In this document: in pieces, positions 25,825 through 35,061 of the stretch
How positions within the stretch are numbered: position 1 is the stretch's first letter
Layout of the letters: each line of letters starts with the position of its first letter
Origin: Nevskia sp.
GTDB taxonomy: Bacteria > Pseudomonadota > Gammaproteobacteria > Nevskiales > Nevskiaceae
Assembly: GCA_019689635.1 (NCBI GenBank)
Contig: JADGHB010000025.1
Location: forward strand, 1 to 36,096
DNA length: 36,096 nucleotides
Direction of reading: 5' to 3'
Notes under the pieces: generated by a model
Told to the model about the DNA's origin: nothing
Database searches by the model: none
Seen by the model: only the letters and a program-made list of their open reading frames with translations
Made by a program: the position numbers and the translations under genes

Positions 25825-25836
25825 AGCGCTTCGGCG

Positions 25837-25866
25837 TTTGGCGTGCCGCGACGCGCGGGATAAAAT
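25837..25866 (+). promoter_or_regulatory. Possible promoter of the aldolase gene
   Basis: TTTGGC (25837-25842) and TAAAAT (25861-25866), 18 nt apart; a moderate match. It lies back to back with the Rrf2 promoter in the 115-bp divergent region. Confidence 0.35.
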
Positions 25867-25904
25867 TCCGGCCACTGCCGTTTCACTGTCTCTGAGGTTG
25901 CGTC

Positions 25905-26930
25905 GTGAATCTCCACATCCTCCACCAGACTGCGCTGGCGATGGTCGCTCCGGGCAAGGGCCTGCTCGCCGCCGACGAATCCACCGGCACCATCGCCAAG
26001 CGCTTCGCCAAGATCGGCGTCGAGAACACCGAGCCCAACCGCCGCGCCTACCGGGACATGCTGTTCACCACCCCCGGCTTCGAGCAGTACACCAGCGGCG
26101 TGATTCTCTACGAGGAAACGCTGTTCCAGACCAGCCTCGCCGGCGAGCCTTTCCCCAAGCTGCTGGCGGCCAAGGGCGTGATTCCAGGCATCAAGGTGGA
26201 CAAGGGCGCCAAGCCGCTGGCCGGCGGCGGTCCGGAGGAAACCGTGACCGAGGGGCTCGACGGGCTGCGCGAGCGCCTGGTGAAGTACCAGGAGGCCGGC
26301 GCGCGCTTCGCCAAATGGCGCGCGGTCATCACCATCGGTGAGGGCACGCCGACCGACTACGCCATCCGCGTCAACGCCCATGCGCTGGCGCGTTACGCCG
26401 CGCTGTGCCAGGAAGCGGACATCACGCCCATCGTCGAGCCGGAAGTGCTGATGGACGGCGACAATACCGCCGAGACCTGCGAGCGCGTGACCGAGCGGGT
26501 GCTGTCCCAGGTCTTCCGGGAGCTGTACGACCAGAGAGTCGCGCTGGAGGGCATGGTGCTCAAGCCCAACATGGCGGTGTCCGGCCTCAAATGCCCGCAG
26601 CAGGCCAGCGTCGAGGAAGTCGCCGAGCGCACGCTGCGCGTGCTCAAGCGGTGCGTGCCGGCCGCCGTGCCCGGCATCGCCTTCCTGTCCGGCGGGCAGT
26701 CCGACGAGGACGCCACCGCGCATCTCAATGCCATCAACCAGCTCGCCGCCGCCCAGGGCGCGCCCTGGCGGTTGACGTTCTCCTACGGCCGCGCCTTGCA
26801 GCACGCCGCGCAAGTGGCCTGGGCCGGAAAGAACGTGGAGGCCGGCCGCATGGCGCATCTGCACCGCGCCCGGATGAACGGGCTGGCCACACAAGGCAAG
26901 TGGAGTCCGGCGCTCGAAAAAGCGGCTTGA
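25905..26930 (+). CDS. Fructose-bisphosphate aldolase, class I
   Basis: A 341-aa Schiff-base aldolase of the type found in animals and plants and in a subset of bacteria, interconverting fructose-1,6-bisphosphate with triose phosphates. Signature stretches are complete: 'GLLAADESTGTI' (19-30), 'AKWRAVITIG' (Lys137), 'PIVEPEVLMDG' and the Schiff-base motif 'LEGMVLKPNMAVSG' with Lys220, then 'LSGGQSDEDAT' and 'SFSYGRALQ'-like 'TFSYGRALQ'. The GTG at 25905 has GAGG upstream and matches the family start. It lies alone, divergent from rrf2, rather than with other glycolytic genes. Transfer from elsewhere is possible, though codon use looks like that of its neighbours. Confidence 0.96.
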   Translation: MNLHILHQTALAMVAPGKGLLAADESTGTIAKRFAKIGVENTEPNRRAYRDMLFTTPGFEQYTSGVILYEETLFQTSLAGEPFPKLLAAKGVIPGIKVDKGAKPLAGGGPEETVTEGLDGLRERLVKYQEAGARFAKWRAVITIGEGTPTDYAIRVNAHALARYAALCQEADITPIVEPEVLMDGDNTAETCERVTERVLSQVFRELYDQRVALEGMVLKPNMAVSGLKCPQQASVEEVAERTLRVLKRCVPAAVPGIAFLSGGQSDEDATAHLNAINQLAAAQGAPWRLTFSYGRALQHAAQVAWAGKNVEAGRMAHLHRARMNGLATQGKWSPALEKAA

Positions 26931-26988
26931 AGCCTTTACGGTTTGCGAGCTCGCGGCCAGGAAGGCCGGCGCTTCGCAGCGCAGGTCT

Positions 26989-28005
26989 TCAGGACGTGAA
27001 ACGCTCGAGCCAGTCGAGGATCTTGCGCTCGGCCCAGCATTCCAGCGCCAGGTTTTCGATGAAGCCGCAGTGTCCGCCGCGCGCCGGCGTTTCGCAGGCG
27101 AGCACCGAACCCTGTGCGTGGAGCCCCGCGAAATCGCGGAAAGGAATCACCGGATCGTCCTGGGCGGTGAGCAGCGCCAGCGGAGTGGGTGCATTCATCA
27201 GCATGCGCGGCGTGAGAGTGTAGGCGGCGAGATAGTCCTCGTAGCTGGCGTATTCGGTGTGTTCGACCGCGAAGCGCCGCGTGGTTGCGACGAAGCTGGT
27301 GATGCCGCGGTAGGCGGAAAAATCGTAGCGGCCCGGCCACGCCGCGGCCTTGGCGCGCAGCGTCTTGCGCCACTTGTCCAGGAAGTAGTGCCGGATCAGC
27401 ACCGGGCCGCGGTCGATCGCCTCCAGCGTGGCGCCCGGATTGATGGACGGCGAGACGCCCACGGCGAGCTGCGGCTGCACGCCGGCGGCGGGGCCGTACA
27501 GGCCCACGCGCAGGGCGAAGTTCCCGCCCAGCGAGTAGCCGATGACCACCAGCGGCCTTACGGCGTCCAGCGCACGGACGGCGCGCAAGGCGCCGAGCAC
27601 CTCGTCCAGGCGCGCGGAATGGAACGGCTCCGGATTGAGGGCGTGGGTGCCGCCGTGGTCGCGCAGATTGAGCCGGAACACGCTCCAGTCCTGCGCATAC
27701 AGCCGGCAGGCCATGGAATAGAGATAGGCCGAATCGTGGCAGCCTTCCCAGCCGTGGATCAGCACCGCCAGCCCGCGCGGCGCGCGCCCGGCGGGTTGCG
27801 GCGAGTGATAACCCACCAGCCGCACGCCGCCGCCGCAGTCCAGCACGTACTCGCGTGCCGCCGCTTCCATCGTGCTGCCGCGGCGCAGCCACAGGCGTCG
27901 GCGCGGGCTCTTGGTCGCCAGCGCGGACTGAAGCTGCGGATGGCGCAGCCACCAGCGCGGACGGAAATCGTCCGCTCGGGTTTGCGTTTCTGCGGCGAGG
28001 TTCAT
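26989..28005 (-). CDS. Alpha/beta hydrolase, YheT/EMB8 family
   Basis: A 338-aa predicted esterase or lipase-like cytoplasmic hydrolase. 'LAVLIHGWEGCHDSAYLYSMACRL' carries the oxyanion region, 'VVIGYSLGGNFALR' the nucleophile elbow (GYSLGG), 'LLTAQDDPVIPF' the acid Asp, and 'RGGHCGFIE' the His. The N-terminus 'FRPRWWLRHPQLQSALA' is typical of the YheT family. Substrate is unknown. The ATG at 28005 overlaps the dapE stop (ATGA), so it is coupled to dapE; a metabolic link is not evident. Confidence 0.9.
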   Translation of the reverse strand: MNLAAETQTRADDFRPRWWLRHPQLQSALATKSPRRRLWLRRGSTMEAAAREYVLDCGGGVRLVGYHSPQPAGRAPRGLAVLIHGWEGCHDSAYLYSMACRLYAQDWSVFRLNLRDHGGTHALNPEPFHSARLDEVLGALRAVRALDAVRPLVVIGYSLGGNFALRVGLYGPAAGVQPQLAVGVSPSINPGATLEAIDRGPVLIRHYFLDKWRKTLRAKAAAWPGRYDFSAYRGITSFVATTRRFAVEHTEYASYEDYLAAYTLTPRMLMNAPTPLALLTAQDDPVIPFRDFAGLHAQGSVLACETPARGGHCGFIENLALECWAERKILDWLERFTS

Positions 28006-29168
28006 GCCAACAAGCGGGAGAGAATGCCCTGATAAATCGCGGCCAGGGGTTCGAGGTCGGCCACTTCTACGTACTCGTCCACTTTGTGGATGCTGTCGTT
28101 GACCGGGCCGAGTTCGATCACCTCGGCGCCGAGCGGGGCGATGAAGCGCGCATCGGAGGTGCCGCCGCCGGTGAAGGTTTGCGGCGTTTCGAGGCCGGTG
28201 ACTTCGGCGATCGCCGCGCGCGCGGCCTCGAACAAGGCGGCGCGGCGGGTGAGGAAAGGCTCGCCGGAATGCCACCACTGCGCCTCATAACGCAAACCGT
28301 GGCGGTCGAGCACCTCGTGCACCCGCGCCTTGAGTCCTTCGGCGTTCGAGGCGGGGCCGTAGCGGAAATTGAACACCAGCTCGGCCGCACCGGGGATGAC
28401 GTTGTTGGCACCGGTGCCGGCGTGGAAGTTGGAAATCTGCAACGACGTCGGCGGGAAATCCGCGTCGCCTTCGTCCCAGCGTGCGGCCACCAGTTCCGCC
28501 AGGACCGGGGCGAGGCGGTGGATGGGATTGTCGGCGCGCTCGGGATAGGCGACGTGGCCCTGACGGCCGAGCACGCGCAGGTCGCACCCCAGCGAGCCGC
28601 GACGGCCGATCACGAGGCGATCGCCCAGCCGCCGCAGGCTACTGGCTTCGCCGACCACGGCATAATCCGGTTTCAGGCCGCGCTCGCGCAACACGGTGCA
28701 GACATGGCGCGTGCCGTGCTGGGCCCGGCCTTCCTCGTCGCTGGTGATGAGGAAGGCCAGGGTGCCGCGCCTGGGCGGCTGCTCGCAGATCAGGCGTTCG
28801 ACCGCACAGACCATCGCGGCCAGGCCGGATTTCATGTCGGCGGCGCCGCGACCGTAGAGCCGGCCCTCGCGCAGCGTGGGGGTGAAAGGGTCGCTGCTCC
28901 ATTGGCCGACCGGGCCTGGCGGCACCACGTCGGTGTGGCCGGCGAGGATCACCAGCGGAGCGGCGTGCGGCGCGCCGAAACTGCGGGTCGCCCACAGATT
29001 GGTGACCCCCTCGCGGTTCAGCCACTCCAGCGCGAAACCCAGCCGCGCCAGGCGTTCGGCGATGAGGGCGGAGCAACCGGCGTCGTCGGGCGTGAGCGAG
29101 GCGCGCGCGATCAGCGCTTCAGTCAGCTCCAGGACGGATCCGGCGGCGCGGGGTGAGGCGGCGTACAT
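28002..29168 (-). CDS. dapE: Succinyl-diaminopimelate desuccinylase
   Basis: Di-zinc M20 peptidase-family enzyme of the succinylase lysine pathway, making LL-diaminopimelate. At 388 aa from ATG 29168 it is close to the usual 375 aa. Metal and catalytic motifs are 'VILAGHTDVVPPG', 'LYGRGAADMKSGLAAMV', 'LITSDEEG' and 'FTGGGTSDARFI'. Phrases such as 'GRRGSLGCDLRVLGRQGHVAYP' and 'NVIPGAAELVFNFR' mark DapE rather than ArgE. It is divergent from the DUF2721 gene. dapD, the preceding pathway step, lies 0.5 kb further on in another operon. Confidence 0.95.
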   Translation of the reverse strand: MYAASPRAAGSVLELTEALIARASLTPDDAGCSALIAERLARLGFALEWLNREGVTNLWATRSFGAPHAAPLVILAGHTDVVPPGPVGQWSSDPFTPTLREGRLYGRGAADMKSGLAAMVCAVERLICEQPPRRGTLAFLITSDEEGRAQHGTRHVCTVLRERGLKPDYAVVGEASSLRRLGDRLVIGRRGSLGCDLRVLGRQGHVAYPERADNPIHRLAPVLAELVAARWDEGDADFPPTSLQISNFHAGTGANNVIPGAAELVFNFRYGPASNAEGLKARVHEVLDRHGLRYEAQWWHSGEPFLTRRAALFEAARAAIAEVTGLETPQTFTGGGTSDARFIAPLGAEVIELGPVNDSIHKVDEYVEVADLEPLAAIYQGILSRLLA

Positions 29169-29199
29169 TGGGGATCGAGGCTGCGGAGAAAAACCGATT

Positions 29200-29703
29200 A
29201 TGAACGAAGTCGAGCACATCGCTTCCATCGCCGACGTGGTGCGGCTGGCGGTGGCCCCGGTGTTTTTGCTGTCCGGAATCGCCGCCTTGCTCAACGTGCT
29301 GACCAACCGCCTGGCGCGCATCGTCGATCGGGCGCGGACGCTGGAGCTGCAACTCGCCGCGGCGGCGGACGGACGCGTTGCGACTTTGCAGGCCAGCCTG
29401 CGGCGTCTGGCGCGCCGGGCGCGGCTGGTGAGCTGGGGTATCGGGCTGGCCACCGCCAGCGCGATCATGATCAGCGTGGTGGTGGTGGTGCTGTTCATCG
29501 ATACGGTGGTCGGAGTCAATCTCAGCGCGGTGGTGGCGGTGCTGTTCATCGCCGCGATGCTGGCGCTGACCTTGGGCTTGCTGTGCTTCCTGCGCGAGGT
29601 GCATCTGGCGACGCTGTACCTGCGCATCGGCGCGCCGGAGCCGGAACATACCCCGCGCGACGCGGAGCGCCGCTCGGCTACAGATCGCGCAGCAGCGCGT
29701 TGA
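29200..29703 (+). CDS. DUF2721 family membrane protein
   Basis: A 167-aa integral membrane protein of unknown function. The N-terminus '[39 protein letters not shown]' is the DUF2721 signature. A cytoplasmic helical segment with many Arg/Leu is followed by two further transmembrane helices (about 85-108 and 112-135). The ATG at 29200 is preceded by GGAGA. It lies between divergent dapE and convergent dapD and overlaps the dapD 3' end by 26 bp. Confidence 0.85.
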   Translation: MNEVEHIASIADVVRLAVAPVFLLSGIAALLNVLTNRLARIVDRARTLELQLAAAADGRVATLQASLRRLARRARLVSWGIGLATASAIMISVVVVVLFIDTVVGVNLSAVVAVLFIAAMLALTLGLLCFLREVHLATLYLRIGAPEPEHTPRDAERRSATDRAAAR

Positions 29704-30505
29704 TGCCGACCTTCTTGCGCGTCTGTTCGTCCACGCGCTTGACGATGACCGCGCAGCTTAAGTGGTAGCGGCCGCCGTCCTTGGGCAGCGAGCCGGCGAC
29801 CACCACGCTGCCGGCGGGCACGCGGCCGTAGCGGATCGTGCCGTCGCTGCGGTCATAAATGGGGGTGCTCTGGCCGATGAACACGCCCATCGAGATCACC
29901 GCGCCTTTCTCCACCACCACGCCCTCGACGATCTCGCTGCGCGCGCCGATGAAGCAGTCGTCCTCGATGATGGTGGGACGCGCTTGCAGCGGCTCCAGCA
30001 CGCCGCCGATGCCCACGCCGCCGGACAGGTGGACGTTGGCGCCGATCTGGGCACAGGAACCGACCGTGGCCCAGGTGTCGACCATGGTGTTGGCGCCGAC
30101 GTAAGCCCCGATGTTGACGAAGCTCGGCATCAGCACCACGCCCGACGCCAGATACGCGCCCTTGCGCACCGTCGCGGGAGGGACGATGCGCGCGCCTTGC
30201 GCCTTGAATTGCGCGGGGCTCCAGTGCTGGAACTTCAGCGGCACCTTGTCGTAGCCGTGCAGCGCCCCCAGCTCCAGCGGCGCGTTGTCGTGCAGCCGGA
30301 AGTACAGCAACACCGCCTTCTTCAGCCATTCGTTGACTTTCCAGCCTTCGGGCGTCGGTTCGGCCACGCGGGCCTCGCCGCGATCCAGCAGCTCGATGGT
30401 TCGCTCCACGGCCTGGCGCACGTGGGCTTCGTCGCGCAGCGCATCGCGCCGCTCCCAGGCCTGTTCGACCAGGACTTGCAAGGCGTTGCGGTCGATCGCG
30501 TTCAT
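29678..30505 (-). CDS. dapD: 2,3,4,5-tetrahydropyridine-2,6-dicarboxylate N-succinyltransferase
   Basis: Trimeric cytoplasmic acyltransferase that succinylates tetrahydrodipicolinate in lysine/peptidoglycan synthesis. The 275 aa length matches E. coli DapD. The helical N-terminal domain ends with 'GYDKVPLKF'. Left-handed beta-helix hexapeptides run from about 110 to 215 ('[40 protein letters not shown]', '[25 protein letters not shown]'). It is the last gene of map-glnD-dapD; its ATG overlaps the glnD stop by 4 nt. This order is the same as in E. coli. Confidence 0.97.
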   Translation of the reverse strand: MNAIDRNALQVLVEQAWERRDALRDEAHVRQAVERTIELLDRGEARVAEPTPEGWKVNEWLKKAVLLYFRLHDNAPLELGALHGYDKVPLKFQHWSPAQFKAQGARIVPPATVRKGAYLASGVVLMPSFVNIGAYVGANTMVDTWATVGSCAQIGANVHLSGGVGIGGVLEPLQARPTIIEDDCFIGARSEIVEGVVVEKGAVISMGVFIGQSTPIYDRSDGTIRYGRVPAGSVVVAGSLPKDGGRYHLSCAVIVKRVDEQTRKKVGINALLRDL

Positions 30506-33192
30506 GTTTCGTTCCGTGGCGTCGCTTCGTCGCCGGACAACCGGCGTACCAGTTCTTCGCGCAGGGCGTCGAGCCGCGCCTCGTCGGTGATCGGGCGGTG
30601 GTCGCGGTCGGTGAGATAAAACACGTCTTCGGCGCGCTCGCCGATGGTGCCGATCTTGGCGGCGTCGAGCAGCACGCCCTGTTCGTGGAATACGCGGCCG
30701 ATCATCGACAACAGCCCGGGCTGATCGCCGGTGACCAGTTCCATCACCGTGCGGCCGCGCGCGGTGTCATGGCTGAAGTGCACGGTGGTCGGGGTGTCGA
30801 AGTGCTTGAGCTGGGTCGGGCGCCGGCGGTTGACGTCCACCACCGTGATCTTCGGATCGGCCAGCACCTTGCGCAGCGCCTCGCGGATTTCGGCGTAACG
30901 GTGGGCGTGCTCGATCGGGCGGCCGTCGCTCTCGGTGACCACGTAGGAGTCGAGCACGTAGCCGTCGGCGGTGGTGTTGATGCGCGCGTCGAGGATGTTG
31001 AGGCCCAGCCGCGCCAGCACGCCGGTGGATAGGCCGAACAGGTGGTCGCGGTCGCGGGTATAGACGAACACCGTGCCGCGGCCGTCCAGCGTGTCGGCCA
31101 GCACCAGCGGCAATTCGTTCTGCGCCGCACCGGCGATCGCGGGCAGGTGCCAGGCCAGCTCGGTCGGCGTGTGGCGCAGGAAGTAATCGTTGTCGAAGCG
31201 CCTCCACACTTTTTGTGCCGCGCTCTCGTCGAGGCGGCCGCCGAGCTGCGCCAGCGCCGCGCGCTGGAGTTCGGCCACACGCTCGGCCTCGCTCACGGGA
31301 TTGTCCAGACCGCGTTCCAGCGCGCGCGCCGCGCCGTGGTACAGCTCGCGCAGCAGGCTGTCGCGCCAGGCGTTCCACAGCGCCGGGTTGGTGGCGCGGA
31401 TGTCGGCCACGGTCAGCAGCAGCAGGTAATCCAGCTTCTGGCGATCGCCGACGCGGCGGGCGAAGGCGGCGACCACCTCCGGGTCGGCGATGTCCTGGCG
31501 CTGCGCGGTCAAGGACATCAGCAGATGGTGGCGCACCAGCCAGCCCACCAGCTCGGCGTCGGCGTGCGACAGTCCGTGATCGAGGCAGAAGCGTTGCGCG
31601 TCCTGCGCACCGAGCTCGGAGTGGTCCCCGCCGCGGCCCTTGGCGAGATCGTGGTAGAGACCGGCGACGTAGAGCAGGTCCGGCCGCGGGATGCGCGCCA
31701 TGATCTCGGAATAAAACGGCAGCTCGCTGCGAAACCGCGGCATACGCAGCCGGCGCAAATTGCGCACGACGTAGAGCGAATGCTCGTCCACGGTGAGGGT
31801 GTGGAACAGGTCGTACTGCATGTGCCCGATGATGCGGCCGAACTCCGGCAGGTAGCGGCCGAGCACGCCGTAACGGTTCATGCGCCGCAGCGCGGTGGTC
31901 AGGCCATCGTCGTGCTGGAACAGGCCGATGAAGCGGCTGCGGGTGCGCACGTCCTCGCGCCAGCGCTCGATCAGGCGGCGGTCGCGGCGGATCAGACGCA
32001 GCGTGGCGGCGCGCACGCCCGCGATCTGCGGGTTGGTCTGCATCAGGGCGAAGATCTCGATCAGCGCGGCGGGCTGTTTCTGGAACACGTCGTCGGCGAC
32101 CGCTTCGATATAGTTGCCGCGCAGCTGGAAGCGCGCGTTGAGCGGCGTGACCGCGGCGCGCTCGCCCTTGCCCAGGATCGCTTCCTCGAACAGTTGCAGC
32201 AGCAGGTCGTTGAGGCAGGACAGCGACTTGATCGTGCGGTAGTAAAGCTGCATGAACTGCTCGACCGCCTTGTTGTGGTCGGAGTCCACGTAGCCGAACA
32301 ACTCGGCGACCTTGATCTGATGGTCGAACAGCAGCCGGTCCTCGTGGCGGCCGGTGAGCATGTGCAAGGCGAAGCGCACGCGCCACAGGAAATCCTGGCC
32401 GGCGAACAGCTCGTCGCACTCCTGCTTGGTGAGGAAGCCGCGGTCGCGCAGTTCGGTCAGGGTCTGCGCCCCGAAATGGCGCTTGGCGACCCAGGCCACG
32501 GTGTGGATGTCGCGCAGGCCGCCGGGGCCTTCCTTGACGTTGGGCTCGAGCCGATAGCCGGTGTTGTCGTACTTGGCGTGGCGGCGACGCTGTTCCTCGA
32601 GCTTGGCGCGGAAGAAGGCGTCCACCGGCCACAGGTGCGCGGGCGACAGCCGTTCCTGCAACTGCGTATAGAGCGAAGCTTCGCCGGCGAGCAGGCGCGA
32701 TTCCAGCAGGTTGGTGATGACGGTGATGTCGGCGGCGGCTAGTTCGGCGCACTGCGCCACGGTGCGCACGCCGCTGCCGACCTCCAGGCCGATGTCCCAC
32801 AAAAAGGCGAAGAACTGCTCCAGCGCCGCCTGGTGCGCCGGCAGCGCGGAGGGTTCGTGCAGCACCAGCAGATCGATGTCCGAATGGGGCAGCAGCTCGC
32901 CGCGGCCGTAGCCGCCCACCGCGATCAGCGCCAGCATCTGGCCGGTGCGCTCGCCGAGGAAGCGCCGCCAGGCCTGTTGCAGGACTTCGTCCATGAGATG
33001 GGCGCGCGCGTGCACCAGCGCGTCGGCCGGCGCCCCGTCGTGGAACAGCCCGACCAGCCGCTCGCGACCCCAGGCCAGCGTGGCGCGGAACGCCGTGACC
33101 GGATTGCTGTCGCTGGCCAGCCGCGCGCGCACCCGGCGCGCGGAAAATACCGATGCGGCTTCGTCCTCGGCCAATTCGATCTCGGCGCCCAT
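30502..33192 (-). CDS. glnD: Bifunctional uridylyltransferase/uridylyl-removing enzyme GlnD
   Basis: Nitrogen sensor that adds UMP to PII proteins when glutamine is low and removes it when glutamine is high. From ATG 33192 the protein has 896 aa. The nucleotidyltransferase motif '[18 protein letters not shown]' places G93-G94 and D105/D107 exactly as in E. coli GlnD. The HD hydrolase domain contains '[17 protein letters not shown]'. Two C-terminal ACT domains follow ('[30 protein letters not shown]' and '[24 protein letters not shown]'). The start overlaps the map stop by one base (TGATG) and the end overlaps dapD by 4 nt, so translation of the three genes is coupled. An upstream in-frame start would lie inside map and is rejected. 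Confidence 0.97.
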   Translation of the reverse strand: MGAEIELAEDEAASVFSARRVRARLASDSNPVTAFRATLAWGRERLVGLFHDGAPADALVHARAHLMDEVLQQAWRRFLGERTGQMLALIAVGGYGRGELLPHSDIDLLVLHEPSALPAHQAALEQFFAFLWDIGLEVGSGVRTVAQCAELAAADITVITNLLESRLLAGEASLYTQLQERLSPAHLWPVDAFFRAKLEEQRRRHAKYDNTGYRLEPNVKEGPGGLRDIHTVAWVAKRHFGAQTLTELRDRGFLTKQECDELFAGQDFLWRVRFALHMLTGRHEDRLLFDHQIKVAELFGYVDSDHNKAVEQFMQLYYRTIKSLSCLNDLLLQLFEEAILGKGERAAVTPLNARFQLRGNYIEAVADDVFQKQPAALIEIFALMQTNPQIAGVRAATLRLIRRDRRLIERWREDVRTRSRFIGLFQHDDGLTTALRRMNRYGVLGRYLPEFGRIIGHMQYDLFHTLTVDEHSLYVVRNLRRLRMPRFRSELPFYSEIMARIPRPDLLYVAGLYHDLAKGRGGDHSELGAQDAQRFCLDHGLSHADAELVGWLVRHHLLMSLTAQRQDIADPEVVAAFARRVGDRQKLDYLLLLTVADIRATNPALWNAWRDSLLRELYHGAARALERGLDNPVSEAERVAELQRAALAQLGGRLDESAAQKVWRRFDNDYFLRHTPTELAWHLPAIAGAAQNELPLVLADTLDGRGTVFVYTRDRDHLFGLSTGVLARLGLNILDARINTTADGYVLDSYVVTESDGRPIEHAHRYAEIREALRKVLADPKITVVDVNRRRPTQLKHFDTPTTVHFSHDTARGRTVMELVTGDQPGLLSMIGRVFHEQGVLLDAAKIGTIGERAEDVFYLTDRDHRPITDEARLDALREELVRRLSGDEATPRNET

Positions 33193-33980
33193 CACAAGGG
33201 AGTCTCGTCTTCTCGCAGGGTCAGGATCTCCACGCCCGTTTCGGTCACCAGCACGGTGTGTTCCCACTGCGCCGACAGGGAATGGTCCTTGGTCACCACG
33301 GTCCAGCCGTCGGGCAGCAAGCGCACCTCGGGGCCGCCGGCATTGAGCATCGGTTCGATGGTGAAGGTCATGCCGGGAACCAATTCAAGACCCGTGCCGG
33401 GGCGGCCATAGTGCAGCACCTGGGGATCCTCGTGAAACACGCGGCCGATGCCATGGCCGCAGTAGTCGCGCACCACCGAGTAGCCGCGCGCTTCGGCGAG
33501 CGTCTGGATGGCGTGACCGATGTCGCCCAGGCGCGCGCCGGGCCGCACGCGGCGGATGCCGGCATACATCGCCTCGCGCGTGGTCTCGGACAGGCGTCGC
33601 GCCAGCACCGTCGGCTCGCCGACGTAGAACATGCGGCTGGTGTCGCCATGCCAGCCATCCTTGATGACGGTCACGTCGATGTTGAGAATGTCGCCGCGCT
33701 TGAGTTTCTTGTCGCCCGGGATGCCGTGGCAGACCACGTGGTTGACCGAGGTGCAGATCGACTTCGGAAACGGCGGGCGGCCGTTGCCGCCGCCGTAATT
33801 CAGCGGGGCCGGGATCATCTTGAGTTTGTCGACGATGTAGTCGTGGCAGCGCCGGTCGAGCTCGCCGGTGGTGACGCCGGGCTTGACGTAGGGCGCGATC
33901 ATGGTCAGGACGGAAGCGGCGGCGCGGCCGGCCTCGCGCATGAGGCGCTGTTCTTCGGGGGATTTGATCGAAACCGGCAT
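33192..33980 (-). CDS. map: Methionine aminopeptidase, type I
   Basis: Removes the initiator methionine from nascent proteins in the cytoplasm. At 262 aa it has the usual length. The metal and active-site residues appear in 'NHVVCHGIPG', 'LNIDVTVIKDGWHGDTSRMF', 'YCGHGIGRVFHEDPQVLHYG', 'MTFTIEPML' and 'QWEHTVLVT'. The ATG at 33980 (MPVSIKSPEEQRLMREAG) matches family starts. It heads the map-glnD-dapD operon and is divergent from rpsB across a 190-bp region, as in E. coli. Confidence 0.97.
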   Translation of the reverse strand: MPVSIKSPEEQRLMREAGRAAASVLTMIAPYVKPGVTTGELDRRCHDYIVDKLKMIPAPLNYGGGNGRPPFPKSICTSVNHVVCHGIPGDKKLKRGDILNIDVTVIKDGWHGDTSRMFYVGEPTVLARRLSETTREAMYAGIRRVRPGARLGDIGHAIQTLAEARGYSVVRDYCGHGIGRVFHEDPQVLHYGRPGTGLELVPGMTFTIEPMLNAGGPEVRLLPDGWTVVTKDHSLSAQWEHTVLVTETGVEILTLREDETPL

Positions 33981-34012
33981 GGGGGAATGCGAAGCACTTC
34001 GGCGGAAGCGCG

Positions 34013-34042
34013 TTGTTCCGCGCAAGCTGCTTATGGTATAAA
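34013..34042 (+). promoter_or_regulatory. Promoter of rpsB-tsf with GC-rich discriminator
   Basis: TTGTTC (34013-34018) and TATAAA (34037-34042), 18 nt apart, followed by GCGCGCC. The GC-rich discriminator is characteristic of ppGpp/DksA-inhibited ribosomal promoters. The predicted start near 34049 gives a leader of about 122 nt. Confidence 0.6.
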
Positions 34043-34102
34043 GCGCGCCGCCGCAAGGCAATGAAGCGGCGCCGGTTCTCACCGGCGTCACCCCGTCCAT
34101 CC

Positions 34103-34162
34103 GCGCCGATCCTGGGTGTCCGCTCAAGCGGAGTCTGGCGCGGTCAGCTCAAACCCAAGGAG
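34103..34162 (+). promoter_or_regulatory. S2-type rpsB mRNA leader with predicted pseudoknot over the ribosome-binding site
   Basis: An outer helix GCGCC/GGCGC (34103-34107 with 34137-34141) encloses a hairpin TCCGC-TCAA-GCGGA (34119-34132). The single-stranded TGGGT (34113-34117) is complementary to ACCCA (34153-34157), which abuts the Shine-Dalgarno AAGGAG (34157-34162). This would form a pseudoknot that hides the ribosome site. Leader-mediated feedback by protein S2 on rpsB is known in gammaproteobacteria; pairing here is read by eye. Confidence 0.6.
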
Positions 34163-34170
34163 ACACCGCA

Positions 34171-35022
34171 ATGGCCAACATCACCATGCGCCAGTTGCTG
34201 GAGGCCGGCGTTCACTTCGGCCACCGTACGCGCTACTGGAACCCGAAGATGGCGCCGTACATCTTCGGTCAACGCAACAACATCCACATCATCAACCTCG
34301 AGCATACGCTGCCGATGCTCAAGGACGCCTGCAATTTCGTGGGCAAGCTGGCCGGCAACGGCGGCCGCATCCTGTTCGTCGGCACCAAGCGCGCCGCGCG
34401 CGAGGCGATCGAGGCCGAGGCGCAGCGCGCCGGCATGCCCTACGTCAGCCAGCGCTGGCTCGGCGGTACCTTGACCAACTTCAAGACCATCAAGGCCTCG
34501 ATCAAGCGCCTGCAAGAGATGGAAAAGCAGGTCGAGGAGGGCACCGTCAACCGCCTCACCAAGAAAGAGCAGCTCACCTTCCAGCGCGAGATGGAAAAGC
34601 TGCGCAAATCGCTGGGCGGCATCAAGAACATGCCTTCGCTGCCGGACTGCCTGTTCGTGATCGACACCGGTTACGAGAAGATCGCGGTGTCCGAGGCCAA
34701 GAAGCTCGGCATCCCGGTGGTGGCCGTGGTGGACACCAACAACGATCCGGACGGCATCGACGTGGTCATTCCCGGCAACGACGATGCCACCCGCGCGATC
34801 AGGGTCTACGCCCAATGTATCGCCGACGCCATCGTCGAAGCGCGCGCCGCCAACTCGGTCGGCGTCAGCGAGTTCGTCGAGGTCGCCGAGGAACCCAAGC
34901 CTGCCGCCGCGCCCAAGCCCAAGCGCGCGCGCAAAGCCCCCACGGTGACCGAAAAGCCCGCGCGCGGCCGCAGCCGGGCCGACAAGGCCGACCAGAACGA
35001 GGCCGAGAACGTCGAAGGCTGA
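34171..35022 (+). CDS. rpsB: 30S ribosomal protein S2
   Basis: Small-subunit ribosomal protein, 283 aa. The N-terminus '[36 protein letters not shown]' and motifs '[16 protein letters not shown]', '[13 protein letters not shown]' and '[24 protein letters not shown]' are diagnostic. About 40 residues beyond the usual end form a charged Ala/Pro/Lys tail ('[18 protein letters not shown]...'). The strong Shine-Dalgarno AAGGAG lies 8 nt before the ATG, within a predicted regulatory pseudoknot. tsf follows after 39 nt. Confidence 0.98.
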   Translation: MANITMRQLLEAGVHFGHRTRYWNPKMAPYIFGQRNNIHIINLEHTLPMLKDACNFVGKLAGNGGRILFVGTKRAAREAIEAEAQRAGMPYVSQRWLGGTLTNFKTIKASIKRLQEMEKQVEEGTVNRLTKKEQLTFQREMEKLRKSLGGIKNMPSLPDCLFVIDTGYEKIAVSEAKKLGIPVVAVVDTNNDPDGIDVVIPGNDDATRAIRVYAQCIADAIVEARAANSVGVSEFVEVAEEPKPAAAPKPKRARKAPTVTEKPARGRSRADKADQNEAENVEG

Positions 35023-35061
35023 GAATCCGCAACGCACTTATAAACGCACCCATAAAAAGCC

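Noticed and set aside
31042-32742. 566-aa plus-strand frame opposite glnD
   Set aside because: Antisense shadow; repetitive Val/Gly/His/Gln composition, no ribosome site.
30767-32800. 677-aa open frame overlapping glnD
   Set aside because: Shifted-frame shadow of glnD; no recognisable motifs.
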